A stretch of DNA of 64,000 bases from Nyssa sinensis (GCA_008638375.1 CM018031.1:57524688-57588687); one strand, 5' to 3'. Positions 12,294 through 24,915 are shown, numbered from the stretch's first letter. Translations and numbers: made by a program. Notes: generated from the letters alone by a model not told the origin.

Positions 12294-12824
12294 AGATAAA
12301 TTAAACTGACATCCCCTAATGTTTATGACCATTACACTGACTTCCCTTGAAGTTTTTAAAATTATACTGACCTCTCCTATTTTTTAAAATAATATACAGA
12401 GATACCTTCTTCTTGTTAATTTTTTTTTTCAAATTGATGAAATTGTCCCATTTTCTTTATTTTTTCATTTTTTTTTTTTAATTTTGACCAATTTATTCTA
12501 ACTTTTTTTAAAGACTTTTTTAATTTTTTTTTATTTAAAAACAAATTTAATGTAAATAACTTATTTTTATTTTATATAAAAATAAATTTAAGATTTTTAT
12601 TAATATTTATTTGTAAAATGAAAAAAAGAATTTGGTCAAGATTTAAAAATTGAAAAAAAATATATGAAATGATTAGTTTTGTCATTTTAAAGAAAAAAAA
12701 TTGACTGAAAGAAGGGTATCTTTATATTATTTTGTAAAGTATGAAAAGTTAGCGTAATTTCAAAATCTTCAAAGGAAATCAGTGTAATTATCATAAACCT
12801 CATGAGATGTCATGTAATTTATCT
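12294..12824. mobile_element. Long-TIR MITE, Mutator-like (9-bp target duplication)
   Basis: The 531-bp element is almost entirely an inverted repeat. It starts AGATAAATTA and ends TAATTTATCT. Both arms carry the same text inward, such as TTACACTGACTTCC on the left and its mirror in GGAAATCAGTGTAA on the right, for roughly 250 bases each. It is flanked by a perfect 9-bp duplication TAAATTTTT (12285-12293 and 12825-12833). Long inverted arms with a 9-bp duplication are the signature of non-autonomous Mutator-like elements. There is no coding capacity. Related fragments lie at about 8938, 13264, 13838 and 27492. Confidence 0.8.
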
Positions 12825-13263
12825 TAAATTTTTTAATACAAAAAATTCATGATAAGTATTTTTTATCTAAAAGATTCAAAGAAGAAATTGTTTTTTACAA
12901 AAAAATTCAATTGTTAATTTTTATCTTAATATTGTTAAAAAAATATTATTAATTAAAATAAAATAATCTTTAAAAGACATTTTTAAAAAATTATATAAAA
13001 TAAATTCTTAAATCTAAAAAAAAATTATAATATTTTATAAAATGAGAATTTATTTTTAAGCCTCGTGGAGGTGGCTCTATGTTCATGTAGGGTCACAAAA
13101 TCCAATTGGGTGGCTTAGAATTAGATATACAGGTGGGTCTGACACAACCTTCATGGTTGCCACAATAATCACCTACCTCTATTATGGGCAATGCTTTCCC
13201 GGTTTATACGGTGTAACTGCACCACATCAGATTAGTTCTCTTGTGATAAAATGGCTCACAAAT

Positions 13264-13604
13264 TAGGTAAATAACATTGACATCACCCCATTTTTTTACA
13301 GTTAACAAAAATTTCTCCTGCAATGTCTAAAATTATGTTGTCATTTTTTAATTTTATTGATAAATTAAAAATACATTTTCTCTATTTTTTTTAATGACAA
13401 AAATATTTTTTTTCAAGATGAAAATATAAGCTATTTATTTTTATATAAAATGAAAAATTCTTTGAAAAAAGATAGAAAAATTTAGTCAAAATTAAGAAAA
13501 ATTTTTAAAAAAACATAAAAGGGAAATATTAGTAATTATAAAAAAAATTAAGAAGAGATTTTTGTAATTATTAGAAATTTCAAGAAAGATTAGTGTCATC
13601 TACT
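13264..13604. mobile_element. Diverged relative of the 12294 MITE
   Basis: Left arm text near 13276 (ACATTGACATCACCCC) and right arm text near 13588 (AGATTAGTGTCATCT) mirror each other and resemble the complete copy. It is shorter and no clean target duplication is seen. Confidence 0.5.
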
Positions 13605-13837
13605 CTACATATTAAATATTATTGAATATAAAGGAATTGAAATGGTTTCATTTATGAGAAATTTGTATCCTAGGAATATTCTTTTCAGTATTTTATAAAG
13701 AAAAATGATTTTTTAAAAAAAATTTTTATAACTTAAAAAACTGAAAACCTGTTTGTTTGTGGACCCATCATTGAATAAATTCAAAACACTTCTCTAAAAC
13801 TCAAAAACAATTTTCAAAACTTTCTTTCTAGTCTTAT

Positions 13838-14237
13838 TTTTTTTTTCAAAATGACAAAAATATTTCTTTTATTTAATTTTTTTATATTTTTTTTAATTTT
13901 GACCAATTTGTTTTAATTTTTTTTTCATGTTCAAATAAGTATTAATTAAAATAATCTTTTGACTAAAAAAATATAAGTTATTTATCTTAATTTTATTTTT
14001 TATATGAAATGAAAAAAAAATCTTTAGAATAATTTAGAAAAAGGTAAGAATTTTAAAAATCTAAAGAAATAAATGAAATGAGTATTTTGGTCAATTTAGA
14101 AAAAGAAATAAGTTAACGGAGAAGTTATTGTAATTTATTCAGTAAAAATATGAGATGTTAGTAACATTTCAGAAATCTCACTTAAAAATTTCTATAATTA
14201 TCAAAAATTTAAAAGATATCAGTATAATGTATTCTTT
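13838..14237. mobile_element. Partial relative of the 12294 MITE
   Basis: The central and right-arm text is recognisable (TTTTGACCAATTTG near 13898, GATATCAGTATAATGTATTC near 14215). The left terminus is replaced by unrelated sequence. Confidence 0.45.
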
Positions 14238-14239
14238 AA

Positions 14240-15150
14240 ATTAAAGTAGTATTTAAAAAAATTACTATTCAGTGTAGGAATGTAAATAAGTCAAGTCAAA
14301 TTGAGACATGAGTTGTTTAAGTTTAATTTGTTAAAATAAATAAGTCTTAAATTGTGATCAAACTTGATTTATTTATTTCTTAAATTAATTTTGAATAAAC
14401 CGGTTAAGAGTTAAACTTGAGTAATTTAATATTTAATATAATATTAAATTATTTATTTATTAATTAATTAATAAATTAATAAATTTTAAAATATTTTTCG
14501 TAAATTAATTATATATTATTTTATTAATTATTTTAGTTTATAGTTTGAGTTAGAGGAAAACACTACTAATGCATATCAAATTAGACATGTAGCATCAACA
14601 TCACCATGTTGGGGGGTGGTTTGTGCATATTGTATTTGCAACATGATACTAGGGTTTATTGTAATCTTTTTAATTTTGTGTATTATTATAAGTTAGAGAT
14701 TGGATAGAGTTAAGTAATACTTCAACTTTTTGGTATATATAAATTTAAATATTATTATATCGAAACACATTTTCACAGTTTTTAATTCAGAAACTGAATT
14801 CTAATTCGCATAACCAAACACATTTTTGTAGTTTTTAAAAAATCAATTACAAAATTTTGAAACACATTTCATAAAATCATATCTGAATCACTATCCAAAC
14901 GCAGCCTCGTATCTGTATTTCATTTTTTTATACAATTTCTTTTTCTCATATTCTCAAATTCAACAAATTAAGAGAATTAATTTTTTTTTTATAATTTCTT
15001 TTTCTTTGATTCCTAAGGAATCATAAAATTATTTTAAATTAGTAATAGACAGTGTTGTAATGACTTTGACTTTGAGATATCTTAGTAGACACTAGATATA
15101 AATCAAGAACTCAAAATCAAAAATCACTCATGAATAGTTTATCTTGACCG
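14240..15150. other. AT-rich spacer
   Basis: No gene or element recognised; AT-rich low-complexity sequence around 14440-14540. Confidence 0.4.
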
Positions 15151-15159
15151 CATATAATT

Positions 15160-15300
15160 TTCTTAAAGAAAGTTTTATCTCCTTAAGTCGTTGTTGTATG
15201 TGCAAAGAGGAAGAAAAGACAGTGAATCATCTTCTTATGCATTACAAGATGGCATGAGATGCATACAATGATCTTCTCTTTATTTAGGTGTAGGTGAGTA
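15160..15300 (+). pseudogene. LINE scrap: reverse-transcriptase zinc-binding (zf-RVT) region
   Basis: In one plus-strand frame, 15186-15245 reads SRCCMCKEEEKTVNHLLMHY. This is the CxxC...H...H/C pattern of the zf-RVT domain found at the C-terminus of plant L1-type LINE polyproteins. It is bordered by stops, and no reverse transcriptase or endonuclease is seen around it, so it is a short orphan fragment. Confidence 0.6.
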
Positions 15301-16223
15301 TTGCCAGCTTGAGTTAAGAAGACATTTCTATCCAGATACACTCATTGAATTTTTAAAAATAATTAGGAATTAATTTTTAAATATTAGGTGCCCTCCTTGG
15401 ACCTTGTTCATATTTTTAATTTAGGCATTGCTTTTATATTTGCATTTGTATTTATAAAATTCATTTAAAAAAACATTGTTATCCTTCCACCCAAATTTTA
15501 AAAATAGCTTTTGTGTTTTAAAAAGCATTGCCAAGCACCCACTAAGATTAAGGGTTTTTATTGCCTAACACAAAAGTAGAAATTTGAATCACAAGATACA
15601 TTGTCGAGGCTTCTTCCTCAACAGAAAAGAAGGATTGAGCAATCAACCAACCTAAAGGCATTTGACAATAGACATCAACATTTTTATATTTATTTTTCCT
15701 TTCTTCTTTTGATTGGACTTTTGCATGACAAAAGATGAGTTACCATCAAACCCATAACCATTCCAACCTTCCATTGCTGACTTCTTGAGCCAATGGGCCA
15801 TCTCCTTTATTAAGGACAGTCACCCATAGCATCAGTACCATTTTGAATGATGTCATTTAATATAAGTAGCAGAGTAATGTTTTCACTTATATTTACAGAG
15901 TCGACTAGTAAATTTTAATACACGTGAGAAAAATGGATACAAGCTGAGTATATTTAGATGGACATTAAACATTGCTTAGGTAGTCTGGCTGGCTCAACTC
16001 TAAATTTTCTCTCAATTATTAGTCTGAATTAATCCATCTTGGGCATTAGCTCAATCTTATATAAAGTCGCACTTAATTAGCTGTTACACATGAACCATCA
16101 ACTTACAACTATGTCATCAATGTCATGTGAAAAAATAAGATGTCAAAAGGTATGCACAACCGCCAAAGGCGTTGCAACAAGTTTTGCTTGTGGACATGCC
16201 TTGGTTGTCTTTATTAGGCTTTA

Positions 16224-16674
16224 ATGCTCGTTTAGATAGAGAGAATTGGAGAAAAAAAGAAAATATTTAGGTGGAAAAGATAATTAAATTTTTCGTTTAG
16301 AGTTTTTAATAAAGAGAAAAGAAAAGAATAGGATGAAAAATTTAAAAGTTTTAGGCCTATTTCTCCAATCTCTCCAAAAATAAAGAGATTTAGAGAAAAA
16401 AAAAGTATTTTAATAATTTTTTTTAAATACCAAAAATACCCATAAATAAAAGAATTTAAATTCTAAACATAAAAAAATAAAAGTTATAATTGTCAAATAA
16501 TTTTTTATATTTTCTTTTTTTTTTTCTCCTACTAATCATTCAAATAAGAAATAATGATATTCTTTTCTTTTCTCTCCTAAACTATCAAATAAGATAAAAA
16601 TAAACATTTTCTTTTCTTTTCTTTTCTCTTCTATTTTAAATTTTCTTCTCTCCTGAAACTTTCAAACGAAGCAT
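16224..16674. mobile_element. MITE-like element, about 450 bp
   Basis: The ends are imperfect inverted repeats (ATGCTCGTTT at the left, AAACGAAGCAT at the right), flanked by TA on both sides. The interior is purine/pyrimidine-biased and partly self-complementary. The superfamily is uncertain: TA flanks could mean a Tc1/mariner-type (Stowaway-like) duplication or chance. Confidence 0.4.
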
Positions 16675-17519
16675 TAGTTCTTGCTCTTTTTCTATTTTTC
16701 TTTCTTGAAGTAATAAAATAAAAAAGTACGTGCAGTAACATATATGTTTTAACCTTGAAAATAATGAAACCCCTCCATGCATGCACAAAAATCTAATAAA
16801 TAAACCCACAAAAATTTGCAGAGATCTAAAGAGTTTTAAGGTCATATAGGTAGAGGTACAAGTCAGGCAAGATAATCCGAGCCCAGCCCAAAGTTTTATG
16901 GGCTTGTAAGTATTTTTCACACGTTAGGATGGGCCTGAGCAGCAAAACATAAACTTGAATCTACGATCGAACTGGGCTCGGTCGGCGATTAGAGAAGCAC
17001 AGCCAGCTTTTATAAAGATACCGATGTGGGACAAGAAGTTTACCAACTCTTGAGGCCTCCTCCTACACCCCTCTTTCTCTACAGAAAACCCAAACCCATT
17101 TCAAAGAAATCAAATTCCTGCAATATCAGGTCTCTACAAAGGTCTTCGTAGAGACTTGATGGGAAAAAAAATTATATTTTTTTAACACCTGTTTCATTAT
17201 TTTCATATTTAGTGTCGAAACGTTTTTGAAGTTCTCCTACCAGTTCATCAGTTTTGAACTAAGAAATGAGCTTAGTTCTCTCATGCCCTTGCCAAGCATC
17301 CTGAAATATTAGTCCAGAAGCTTTATTTTTGAGACTTTGTGTTCATTCGTGAAATCAAGGTTGTCAATGAAGAAACTAGTAATAAGCAAACGATTGTCCA
17401 TCACACATGATATACCATAAAATGACAAATATATTCGAAGCATGACATGTATTTGTACGAAGCTCTTCAGGGTAACAGATCAAGAAATGTTATTTTACCC
17501 AGATCAACCAGGCATGGAG
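16675..17519. other. Spacer
   Basis: No gene recognised. It contains a CGATGTGGGAC motif at 17022-17032 beside a TATA-like stretch at 17008-17016, discussed under findings. Confidence 0.35.
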
Positions 17520-20500
17520 TGTAACACCCTGAACTTAATTTTGGTATTTAATCAATGTAATAAAGTCTTTTGCGAATTTAATATAGTGATTTAGCTATTT
17601 AAGCCTTATTTTAACACTATTAAAACTCGAATTAGTTAACTACGAAAAACACAAGGAAATAATAACCGACACGGAGCATGGGACATTGAAGCTAACCTGA
17701 ATAGGGAATGACCAGAAGAAACCAGTTTCGCGAAAAGAGTAATAGAAAAGAAAATATTAAAGAAATAGCCAAAATAAAAATTTACGCCAGCCAAACGAGG
17801 CATAAGCCCAAAATGAGGGAAAAAATGCCAAAAGTGATGTCAAGGGGATTTGAACCCTTGACCAAGTGAGGAGAAGTATAAAGGCATCCAAAAATATACT
17901 AAGTGGGCTGTCAGCACTTTGTGCTTAGTTATGCAACAGAAATGTATATGACCTCAATTTAGCCAAGCACACCTCCCAAATTAGCCAATGGCCATTCATG
18001 CAACACCTCAGCCCACATCGCCTTATATTTCAGCCCTCATCATCATGTTAGCCCCAGCTTTCATCATCACACCTGAACCCCATGATGTGCATGCATGGGT
18101 GTACAATTATATATGTGGCCCTACATTTTAGAAGCCCTTTAAGTGTATGAAAGTGTGCCGCATATACTTAGAGTGCATGAGAGAGAGAGAGAGAGAGAGA
18201 GAGACATTGTGTGTAAATACATGTGTGTGTGCATGCCTATGTGTGAAGTGTGTGTGTGACTACTCGGAGGTGCACAAAAGGGAAGGGAGTGGAGCTGATC
18301 TAAAGAGGTTTGAGAGGGTCAGAACTGGGCCACGATTAAGGAAAGAACCACTAAGGTATAAGGCATAAAACTATTCTATTTTTCCTTTATTTTTGAATTT
18401 TTGGCATTGTTTCAGTTTTATTTTAAGATTAGGTTGCATGCATGAATAATTCTAACGCACAGGAGCTGTTCTGAGTACACTAAGAGGGTCGAGGGGCTTG
18501 AGAAACCCTAAAACCATGAGTGACCTCCATTGTTGGACCTCGGATCTTCAGGTTTGAGATGACCTTTAGGAAAACAATTTTTGACAACCCAAACTTAAAA
18601 CAGACCCTTCTAGCATTCCTAAAAACCCTAGGTGCGACCCAAACCCTCAAGGGAAGACTATCGAAAATGTAGTTGCAAGTCTCAGGTTTGAAACCCAGAC
18701 TCTGGAATAGGCTCTTAGACCTTGGTTTAGGAATGGGGATTTGAAGCCCCATGATTGAGGAGCAAAATAGGACAAAAAGCATTTGAAACGGCCCTAGGAA
18801 ACAGGCTCGAATTAGGGCCTGTTATAGATCACGATAATAGTGTAAAACTCATGATTTAATCCAATTTAAGCTTTCAAATGAATGCCAAAATGTTTCCTGA
18901 ACATCCAGTAGCCTATAACACCCAATAGCCTATAACACCCAAAAACAGATAGCAAACCCACCCCAGAATGCATTTTAGAAAACTTGAAAACCATAAATTA
19001 AGGCAACAGTAACCCTGAGTTTGGGACGAAGATGAACAGTAACCTCGAAGCGACGCTGTTTAGAACGGCATTGGCTACACAACACCGTTTAGAACAAAGT
19101 AACATTTTAAACTTAAAACCTAAAACTACGTCATTTCGGTTAATTCATTAAGCGGGACAATGTCGTTTCCATTCCGTGTCTTTAAAACAATCAGAAGCTG
19201 ACCTGTTTGGCTATGGAGATAGGGAATTAAATTGGTGTCCACGTGCGGAATAAGGATATTGTGTTATCCCAGTCTTGCTTGTCCACCGTTTGGGTCAAGA
19301 AAAAAAAAAAGGGGGGGAGCCGCAGCCCCCTTGGATCGAACCTGTGACCAAGTGGGGAGGTGGTAGTGAGTCAACCACTATGCCACCCATTGCGCACCCA
19401 TTAAAACCTGAACCAAATATATGTATATATTATATTGATATAATTAATTTAAATTAATTATTTAAAAATAGGTAAATGTCCCGATGTCCAAATTAATTAA
19501 ACAAATAGTGCATTTTGATTATGTCGGACATTTTGGATCTAATGGTGAGGTCCATTTTGTGATCCGGGATTCCAAAAAATTAAGTCACATAAAATATAAA
19601 ATTACCATTTTGCCCTTAGGAGTACCCGAAGCCAAATAAGAAGCCGCAAAGGCCTAGATTTATTTTCTTTGACGTTCCTGAACTCAACGGTGGAGTCCGT
19701 TTACCCAAATAAAATACTCTGAAGGCCGATGTATTAAATTTAGCAACCTTAATAATATACTAAATAATGCCGAGAGAGTTAAATAGGTCACGAACATTAG
19801 CATCGACCTAAATAATTAAAAATGGGATAACGACAATTAAATTTCTGATTTATAGGAACCTCCAAAGGGAATGAGAAGAAGATTTGAATTTATAAAACTA
19901 CTGAAAGTTATTTTTGAGGTAAGTAACTCATATGCTTTATTATAGACCCTTCCCAGCCAGTCATACTTATTTCATATGCTGCCAATCTTGTACTCTATAT
20001 CCTACATAAATGAACTTGATTTCTTGATTTGATGCCAATCGACTTGTGGTTAATTTTTTATGCCTATGCTTCGGATTTGACTTGCCTATATCATTTTGTA
20101 ATCTTGAATTGTTGATGCTTGAGCATATTTATGGCATCATGAATACCGTGTCACGACCTTGTGATGTAATTCTAGTCATTGAGGATCTTGTCATTCCACA
20201 CACATTATGACTCGTTGATTTGTGATATTGGCTGTTTCATATACTGTACATTTCGTGTAGGAAATTTATTAATCATGATATTCGGTATGAGCTTGGGGTT
20301 GTGCTCAGTCACAACGGACCCATCTATTCTTGGATTGCGTGGTGGACCCTTTGAGGTCTGTTATATCCTTCGAGACCTGAAGGTAAAGAGCTTTTGCGCT
20401 ATTCAGTAAGCCCAAGAGAGAGAGGCGGACCTGGATATGCGGTTCTAGGGGTATGCTGGGTCCCGTTCTGTTTACGTAATCAGTTCTGTTTAGAATTCGA

Positions 20501-21207
20501 TATGATATGCTTCTGTAATTGTTGGATAATCATATTTTGTACCTCGTGAATGATCATGTCATTGCGAAGCATGTTGTACTTTTGATTGGCTAATGTTGTT
20601 TGTCGGCAAGCAGTTCATTATGATAGGCTAGATCCCATTTTGATTGACTGATATCATTGCCTTTTGTATCTTATTGTGGGATATGCCTCTATTTGGACCC
20701 TCGGGTCGTTATTGCTTCTTCTGGTGACTGGCTATCTATTATCTTTTCATTCCATTATTCTTGTGGACTAACCCTGACCCATGTTAAAGCTAGGAAATTA
20801 CTTATCAGGACTTTGTTAGCTTACCCCTCCTTTATTACTTTTTTTCAGTACAGCAAGAAGTAGGAGAAGCCCTCAGGTGCTCAGGAGGTCTAGCCACCTA
20901 AGAGCCACTAGTAGCAGCTTTCGCGAGTTTTGTACTAAATTAAATACTGGAAAGTCTTAATATCTCCCATGTCTCCACTGGTCCTGTCAGTTTGTGTCTT
21001 GGAAGATCTGTAATATTAAACACTTATGTTTCTTTTGGCATGTATAATCGATAACCTGACTATGCTACCTGAACTAATTAATGACTATAATATGTTTTGT
21101 TAAAACTTTTACTTAGTATTTCAGATCCTTTTAACGAGAACGGCCCACGAGCCGTAGACCCAATCACGGACCCCTAATCCGCATAGGGTGAGTTTTGGGT
21201 CGTGACA
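17520..21207 (+). mobile_element. Solo LTR, about 3.69 kb, Ty3-gypsy (Tekay-like chromovirus) type
   Basis: Starts TGTAACACCCTGAAC and ends GGGTCGTGACA, i.e. TG...CA ends. It is flanked by a near-perfect 5-bp duplication (TGGAG at 17515-17519, TGAAG at 21208-21212). No gag or pol domains and no second LTR are found nearby, so this is a solo LTR left by recombination. A splice-donor-like GAGGTAAGT near 19916 matches the leader donor found in large chromovirus LTRs. A GA microsatellite lies at about 18178-18204. A tRNA-like stretch sits at 19333-19385. The superfamily assignment is inference from LTR size and terminal sequence. Confidence 0.7.
19333..19385 (-). other. tRNA-like Pol III promoter motifs inside the solo LTR
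   Basis: On the minus strand an A-box TGGCATAGTGG (19375-19385) is followed after 32 bases by a B-box GGTTCGATCC (19333-19342), the arrangement of tRNA internal promoters. A second B-box-like GGTTCAAATCC on the same strand lies near 17847-17857, preceded by similar text (ACTTGGTCA). No full cloverleaf with a convincing acceptor stem can be drawn. It is therefore not called as a tRNA gene; a tRNA-derived or SINE head is possible. Confidence 0.4.
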
Positions 21208-22221
21208 TGAAGGATTCAGAGATATTGAGTTCAGAGTCTAGCACTACTTTCTACATCTTACCGACTTCAGAATAAAGAAACAGAGTTCAATACGATAACT
21301 ACTATTTTTAGGATATCTTCAAGTCCCTATTTTTACGACTCCTAATCCTACTCAACTTAGGAGATCTACAAGCCTATAAATAAAGCCATAAGATATGCTT
21401 TCAATTTATGTTCAATTCTTCTCTTGAATTACTAGTTTTATTCTTTACTGACTTTATCATCGGAGTAGTAGGCTACTACTAAAACCTTCCTAGTGATTCT
21501 CTGATCTTAACTTCTTGATAGGTAACTAAGGATGGGAAGCCTGGTGACCCTTCTGATATCAATTTCTTGACAGGTAACTAAGGACGGAAAGCCTTCTAAG
21601 TAGAAAAAAATAACATCAGCACACTTTGAAAGTAACTCATAATATAAGTACCAAAAAGAGAGAGAAAGTAACTCATAATATAAGTACCAAAAAGAGAGAG
21701 AAAGTAACTCATAAAATTCGAAAGCTCAAGTGGGATTGAAGTGACGAGATTTGGTTGTCTACCAAGAAAGATCACTCTTTAACAGCTACTTCCTAGTCGA
21801 ATTCATGGAGAGAGAAATTGTTAGAGAGAAAAAGAGTATGTGTGTGGAGAAAGATGAAAAGAACTCAAATTATTGTGGTCGTGAATATTCTGAGCAATGT
21901 TTGATGCCACTGGAAAATGAGAATTTGAATCCCAACTTGGTTGTCCTGGTCCTTCGGAGATAAAATACAAATAGAAACCCTTGTGGGTTGAGAGAGAGAA
22001 GGCACACTGCAAAAGCCCTTTGTGTATTCGGAAAGAAAAAAGGTTAATAGGGGAAGTTATTGAGTTTTGAAATACTGTTAGTTTGTTTGACGTCGAAAGA
22101 AAACTCAAAATGTAAGCTTATTTTCAGCCCAAGTTTGGGTTGGATTTTTCAAGTTTAAAGCTATGTTCGAGACAAACTGAGAAATTTTTTAGAGCTCAAT
22201 TTGAACCTTATCATATAGTTC

Positions 22222-22226
<5 letters not shown>
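21208..22226. other. Spacer with tandem duplications, possible copia LTR scrap
   Basis: Text at about 21355-21400 (GGAGATCTACAAGCC then TATAAATA) resembles the U3/TATA region of copia LTRs. A roughly 55-base duplication lies at about 21500-21600 (GATAGGTAACTAAGGA / GACAGGTAACTAAGGA). A 38-40-base unit is repeated about 2.5 times at 21623-21715 (GAAAGTAACTCATAATATAA). A GA microsatellite follows at about 22226-22260. No gene is recognised. Confidence 0.4.
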
Positions 22227-22264
<38 letters not shown>

Positions 22265-22958
22265 TAGTGGTAAGATGGTATGAATTTTTTTTATAGTCAT
22301 GCAAATTAAATTTGGACACGTGGCATGTATAATTATCATGACGTCATTTACATCACATGTTTGAAACTGATATATATACTTTCATATTACCTTATCACTA
22401 ATTTTTTTGAAATATGTGTGTGTGCGCTAACAAAATTTAAAATAACTAAAAACTCTTTAACCAACAAGAAGCTTGTATTTTACTAGAAAACAATAACCAT
22501 AAAGATCATACAACATTGATATACAAGTCACAACATATAAACACACAATTATCCTTAAAAAAAAGATGAAATGAAGGGGAAAACATGATCCTATTTACCA
22601 TCACATAAAACAACCTTACACCCTAACCATTGGGGGTCAACTACTAGAAGTGTTGGTCATCAAATCAATTTGATAGAAAATCCACCAATATTGTTTCTCT
22701 TATATTTCCTAAAATCTCTCCTCACATGTCCATAACTATTTGTTTCACATGCAAATGTATATTGACATATTTGTATAATTGATTAGAGAGAGGAAGGCAG
22801 GCGAAATACACACAACTTTGTAACTATACAAAAACATATCTAGACAGGAAAAACAATTCAGTATGGCTCACATGCGAGTGCTTGTACTACTTCCTACTAG
22901 ATCGTTCCCTCTGCAACTTGTTACGCTTGCACCAACATAAATACTGAGGGATGGGAGA

Positions 22959-23122
22959 CATTATTGTATGGTCTTGGACCATTGGCCTGAGTCAATGATC
23001 CCAAACAATCATAAATTGACATGTCAAAAAACATTAATTTATTGTCTCCTACAAATCTAACATATTACACACATCAATTCGTAATTGATAAGGACCATTG
23101 GTCCTGGAGCATACAATAAATT
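22959..23122. mobile_element. Small MITE with imperfect inverted ends
   Basis: The left arm TTATTGTATGGTCTTGGACC and the mirrored right arm GGACCATTGGTCCTGGAGCA pair imperfectly around a central palindrome TGACATGTCA. Length is about 165 bases and no coding is present. The target duplication was not resolved. Confidence 0.45.
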
Positions 23123-23244
23123 CTCGAGGGATAGACCATTTTTCTCTAATGACCTAGGCACACAATATGCAAAATGTCATCAATGCTTAAATTTGGGAGT
23201 TTTGTAATCTTATCAAATTTTATCGTGTAGTAATAACTTCTACG

Positions 23245-24060
23245 TCATGTCCAATCTTGTTGCCGTTACACTCATTGATTTTCTAATGTCCTCAACAAAT
23301 CCCTAAAATGCCTCAACCACCTTGGAGATGCCCAAACATCTCCATTCCTTACTCTTTTCCTATCTCTAGATAGTTTACTTGGACTAACTTTATCATTCAT
23401 TATTTTGCCTCCTCACCTTCTTCACATTCAATTTTCTCTACAATGTTGGTAGCACACTTTGTCATCCTACCAATTGCCTTATCTTTTCCAAATATGATAC
23501 ATCATTCATCGTAGAAAAGTAAACGTTTGTTTTTAAGCTTGTAAGTAGCGGTCCTTATACAAATTGTTAGTAATAGTTGTGTCAAACTAATTATATTGGT
23601 ATACTAGTGAAAAGTACTAGAACTACATAAAAAGACATTTAAAAGTTACAACAATAATAAATTAGATAAAATCATAAAAAATAAAAAGTTTACAAAGCTA
23701 ACCACATCATTTTACTCAGCTAAATAAAAGGGTACAAGCAATGCGAAACGAAGCATTGCCAAAAGTGGCACTTTAATTAGGCAACACTTTTGAAACACAA
23801 AGCCAAAATTTCTTAATCGGGACACTTAGAAAAGCTTCCAGTACTAAATCAGAAATCAATGCTAAGTAGTTGTAGGCTTTTTTTTTTTTCCAAACCTTCA
23901 ATTTTAAGTCAATATGTGGATTGCCCCTTATGTAACTATCTAGGCATGCTCGAAACGTCAATTTCTCAAGCACATTTACATAACCAATTCTAAAGGAAGC
24001 ATTTCTTAACTTCCACCCAGTGGTGTACAACTCATGGAGGCCAGCTAGTAATGTTTTCTC
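23245..24060 (-). pseudogene. PIF/Harbinger Myb/SANT-like ORF, degenerate
   Basis: Minus-strand text NASFRIGYVNVLEK and the following NPHIDLKLKVWKKK match the Myb/SANT-like DNA-binding domain that accompanies PIF/Harbinger transposases. Further on (about 23500 to 23420) a second piece reads GKDKAIGRMTKCATNIVEKI, resembling the domain's downstream part. The pieces are separated by stops and frameshifts. In intact elements this protein partners the transposase for nuclear import and end binding. The gene lies downstream of the transposase remnant in the same orientation, which supports a single decayed element. Confidence 0.65.
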
Positions 24061-24143
24061 CTCTTTCTTTGTCTAGCCTCACCAGTAATTCTTATTACCC
24101 TTGTTCCTCTTATTTGTCCCATGGCTACTAACATCACTATCCG

Positions 24144-24188
<45 letters not shown>

Positions 24189-24429
24189 GTGCGTGTGTGT
24201 GTGTGTGCAAGAGCAAAACTTTTACACCATTTTCTTGTATTAAAATTGCGTAAACATAAATTATCATTATACGAATGCATAAATTCATCAATTGTCCACT
24301 CACAGAAACAAAATTAACATAGAAGTACATGCCTGAAATAAATATAAAGACAAAACTAAGTCAAATATTAATACATAACAGTTCTGAAAATTAGTACAAA
24401 TAACCAACAACAGTTTGCAAAACTCATAT

Positions 24430-24915
24430 ACTTGCCATTCATTCATTGAACATTTCTTCTACTAAATTGTCTCTCCACTATGTCCACTCATTTGAAGTCT
24501 TAATGGTGTCAATGATATCTTGACTAACTTCAATGTATAGGATTGTGTCGTCAATCTGATATTCTATTGGATCAATAAGCATTTCTCTTCTTGTGAAATT
24601 GTACAAGAGGCAATAAGTAGTTACAATTATGATTTTAGTTTTGATAGGAAAGAAAGATGGACTCCTAAGTATAGGCCACCGAATTTTAAGTACACCAAAA
24701 TATCTTTTAATGACATTCTAAGCAGCTAAATGCTTCATGTTAAAGAATTCTTGTGAGGTTGTTGGGGTTGGTCCATTTCTCCACAACAACAAATAATAGC
24801 ATTGACCTCTATATGGGGCCAAAAATCTTTCACTATTTTTATAACTAACATATAGTAAGTAATAATTACTTGTATTAACTTGTAATAGTATTAGTAAATT
24901 TGGTATTTTACACAA
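24430..24915 (-). pseudogene. PIF/Harbinger DDE transposase remnant
   Basis: On the minus strand a block reads APYRGQCYYLLLW, NGPTPTTSQEFFNMKH, then after a stop FGVLKIRWPILRSPSFFP and TTYCLLYNFTRREM. This is the C-terminal half of the Harbinger-type DDE_Tnp_4 nuclease (HARBI1-like). The glutamate-bearing C-terminal region is present but has a TAG after KHLAA and others near the end (EWT-stop-W). The N-terminal catalytic aspartates are not visible upstream. It is non-functional. The element's terminal inverted repeats were not located; the tandem repeats at 25285-25960 may be subterminal sequence. Confidence 0.75.

Noticed and set aside
17836..17880. tRNA gene on the minus strand
   Set aside because: Only a B-box-like GGTTCAAATCC is convincing; no A-box at proper distance and no cloverleaf.
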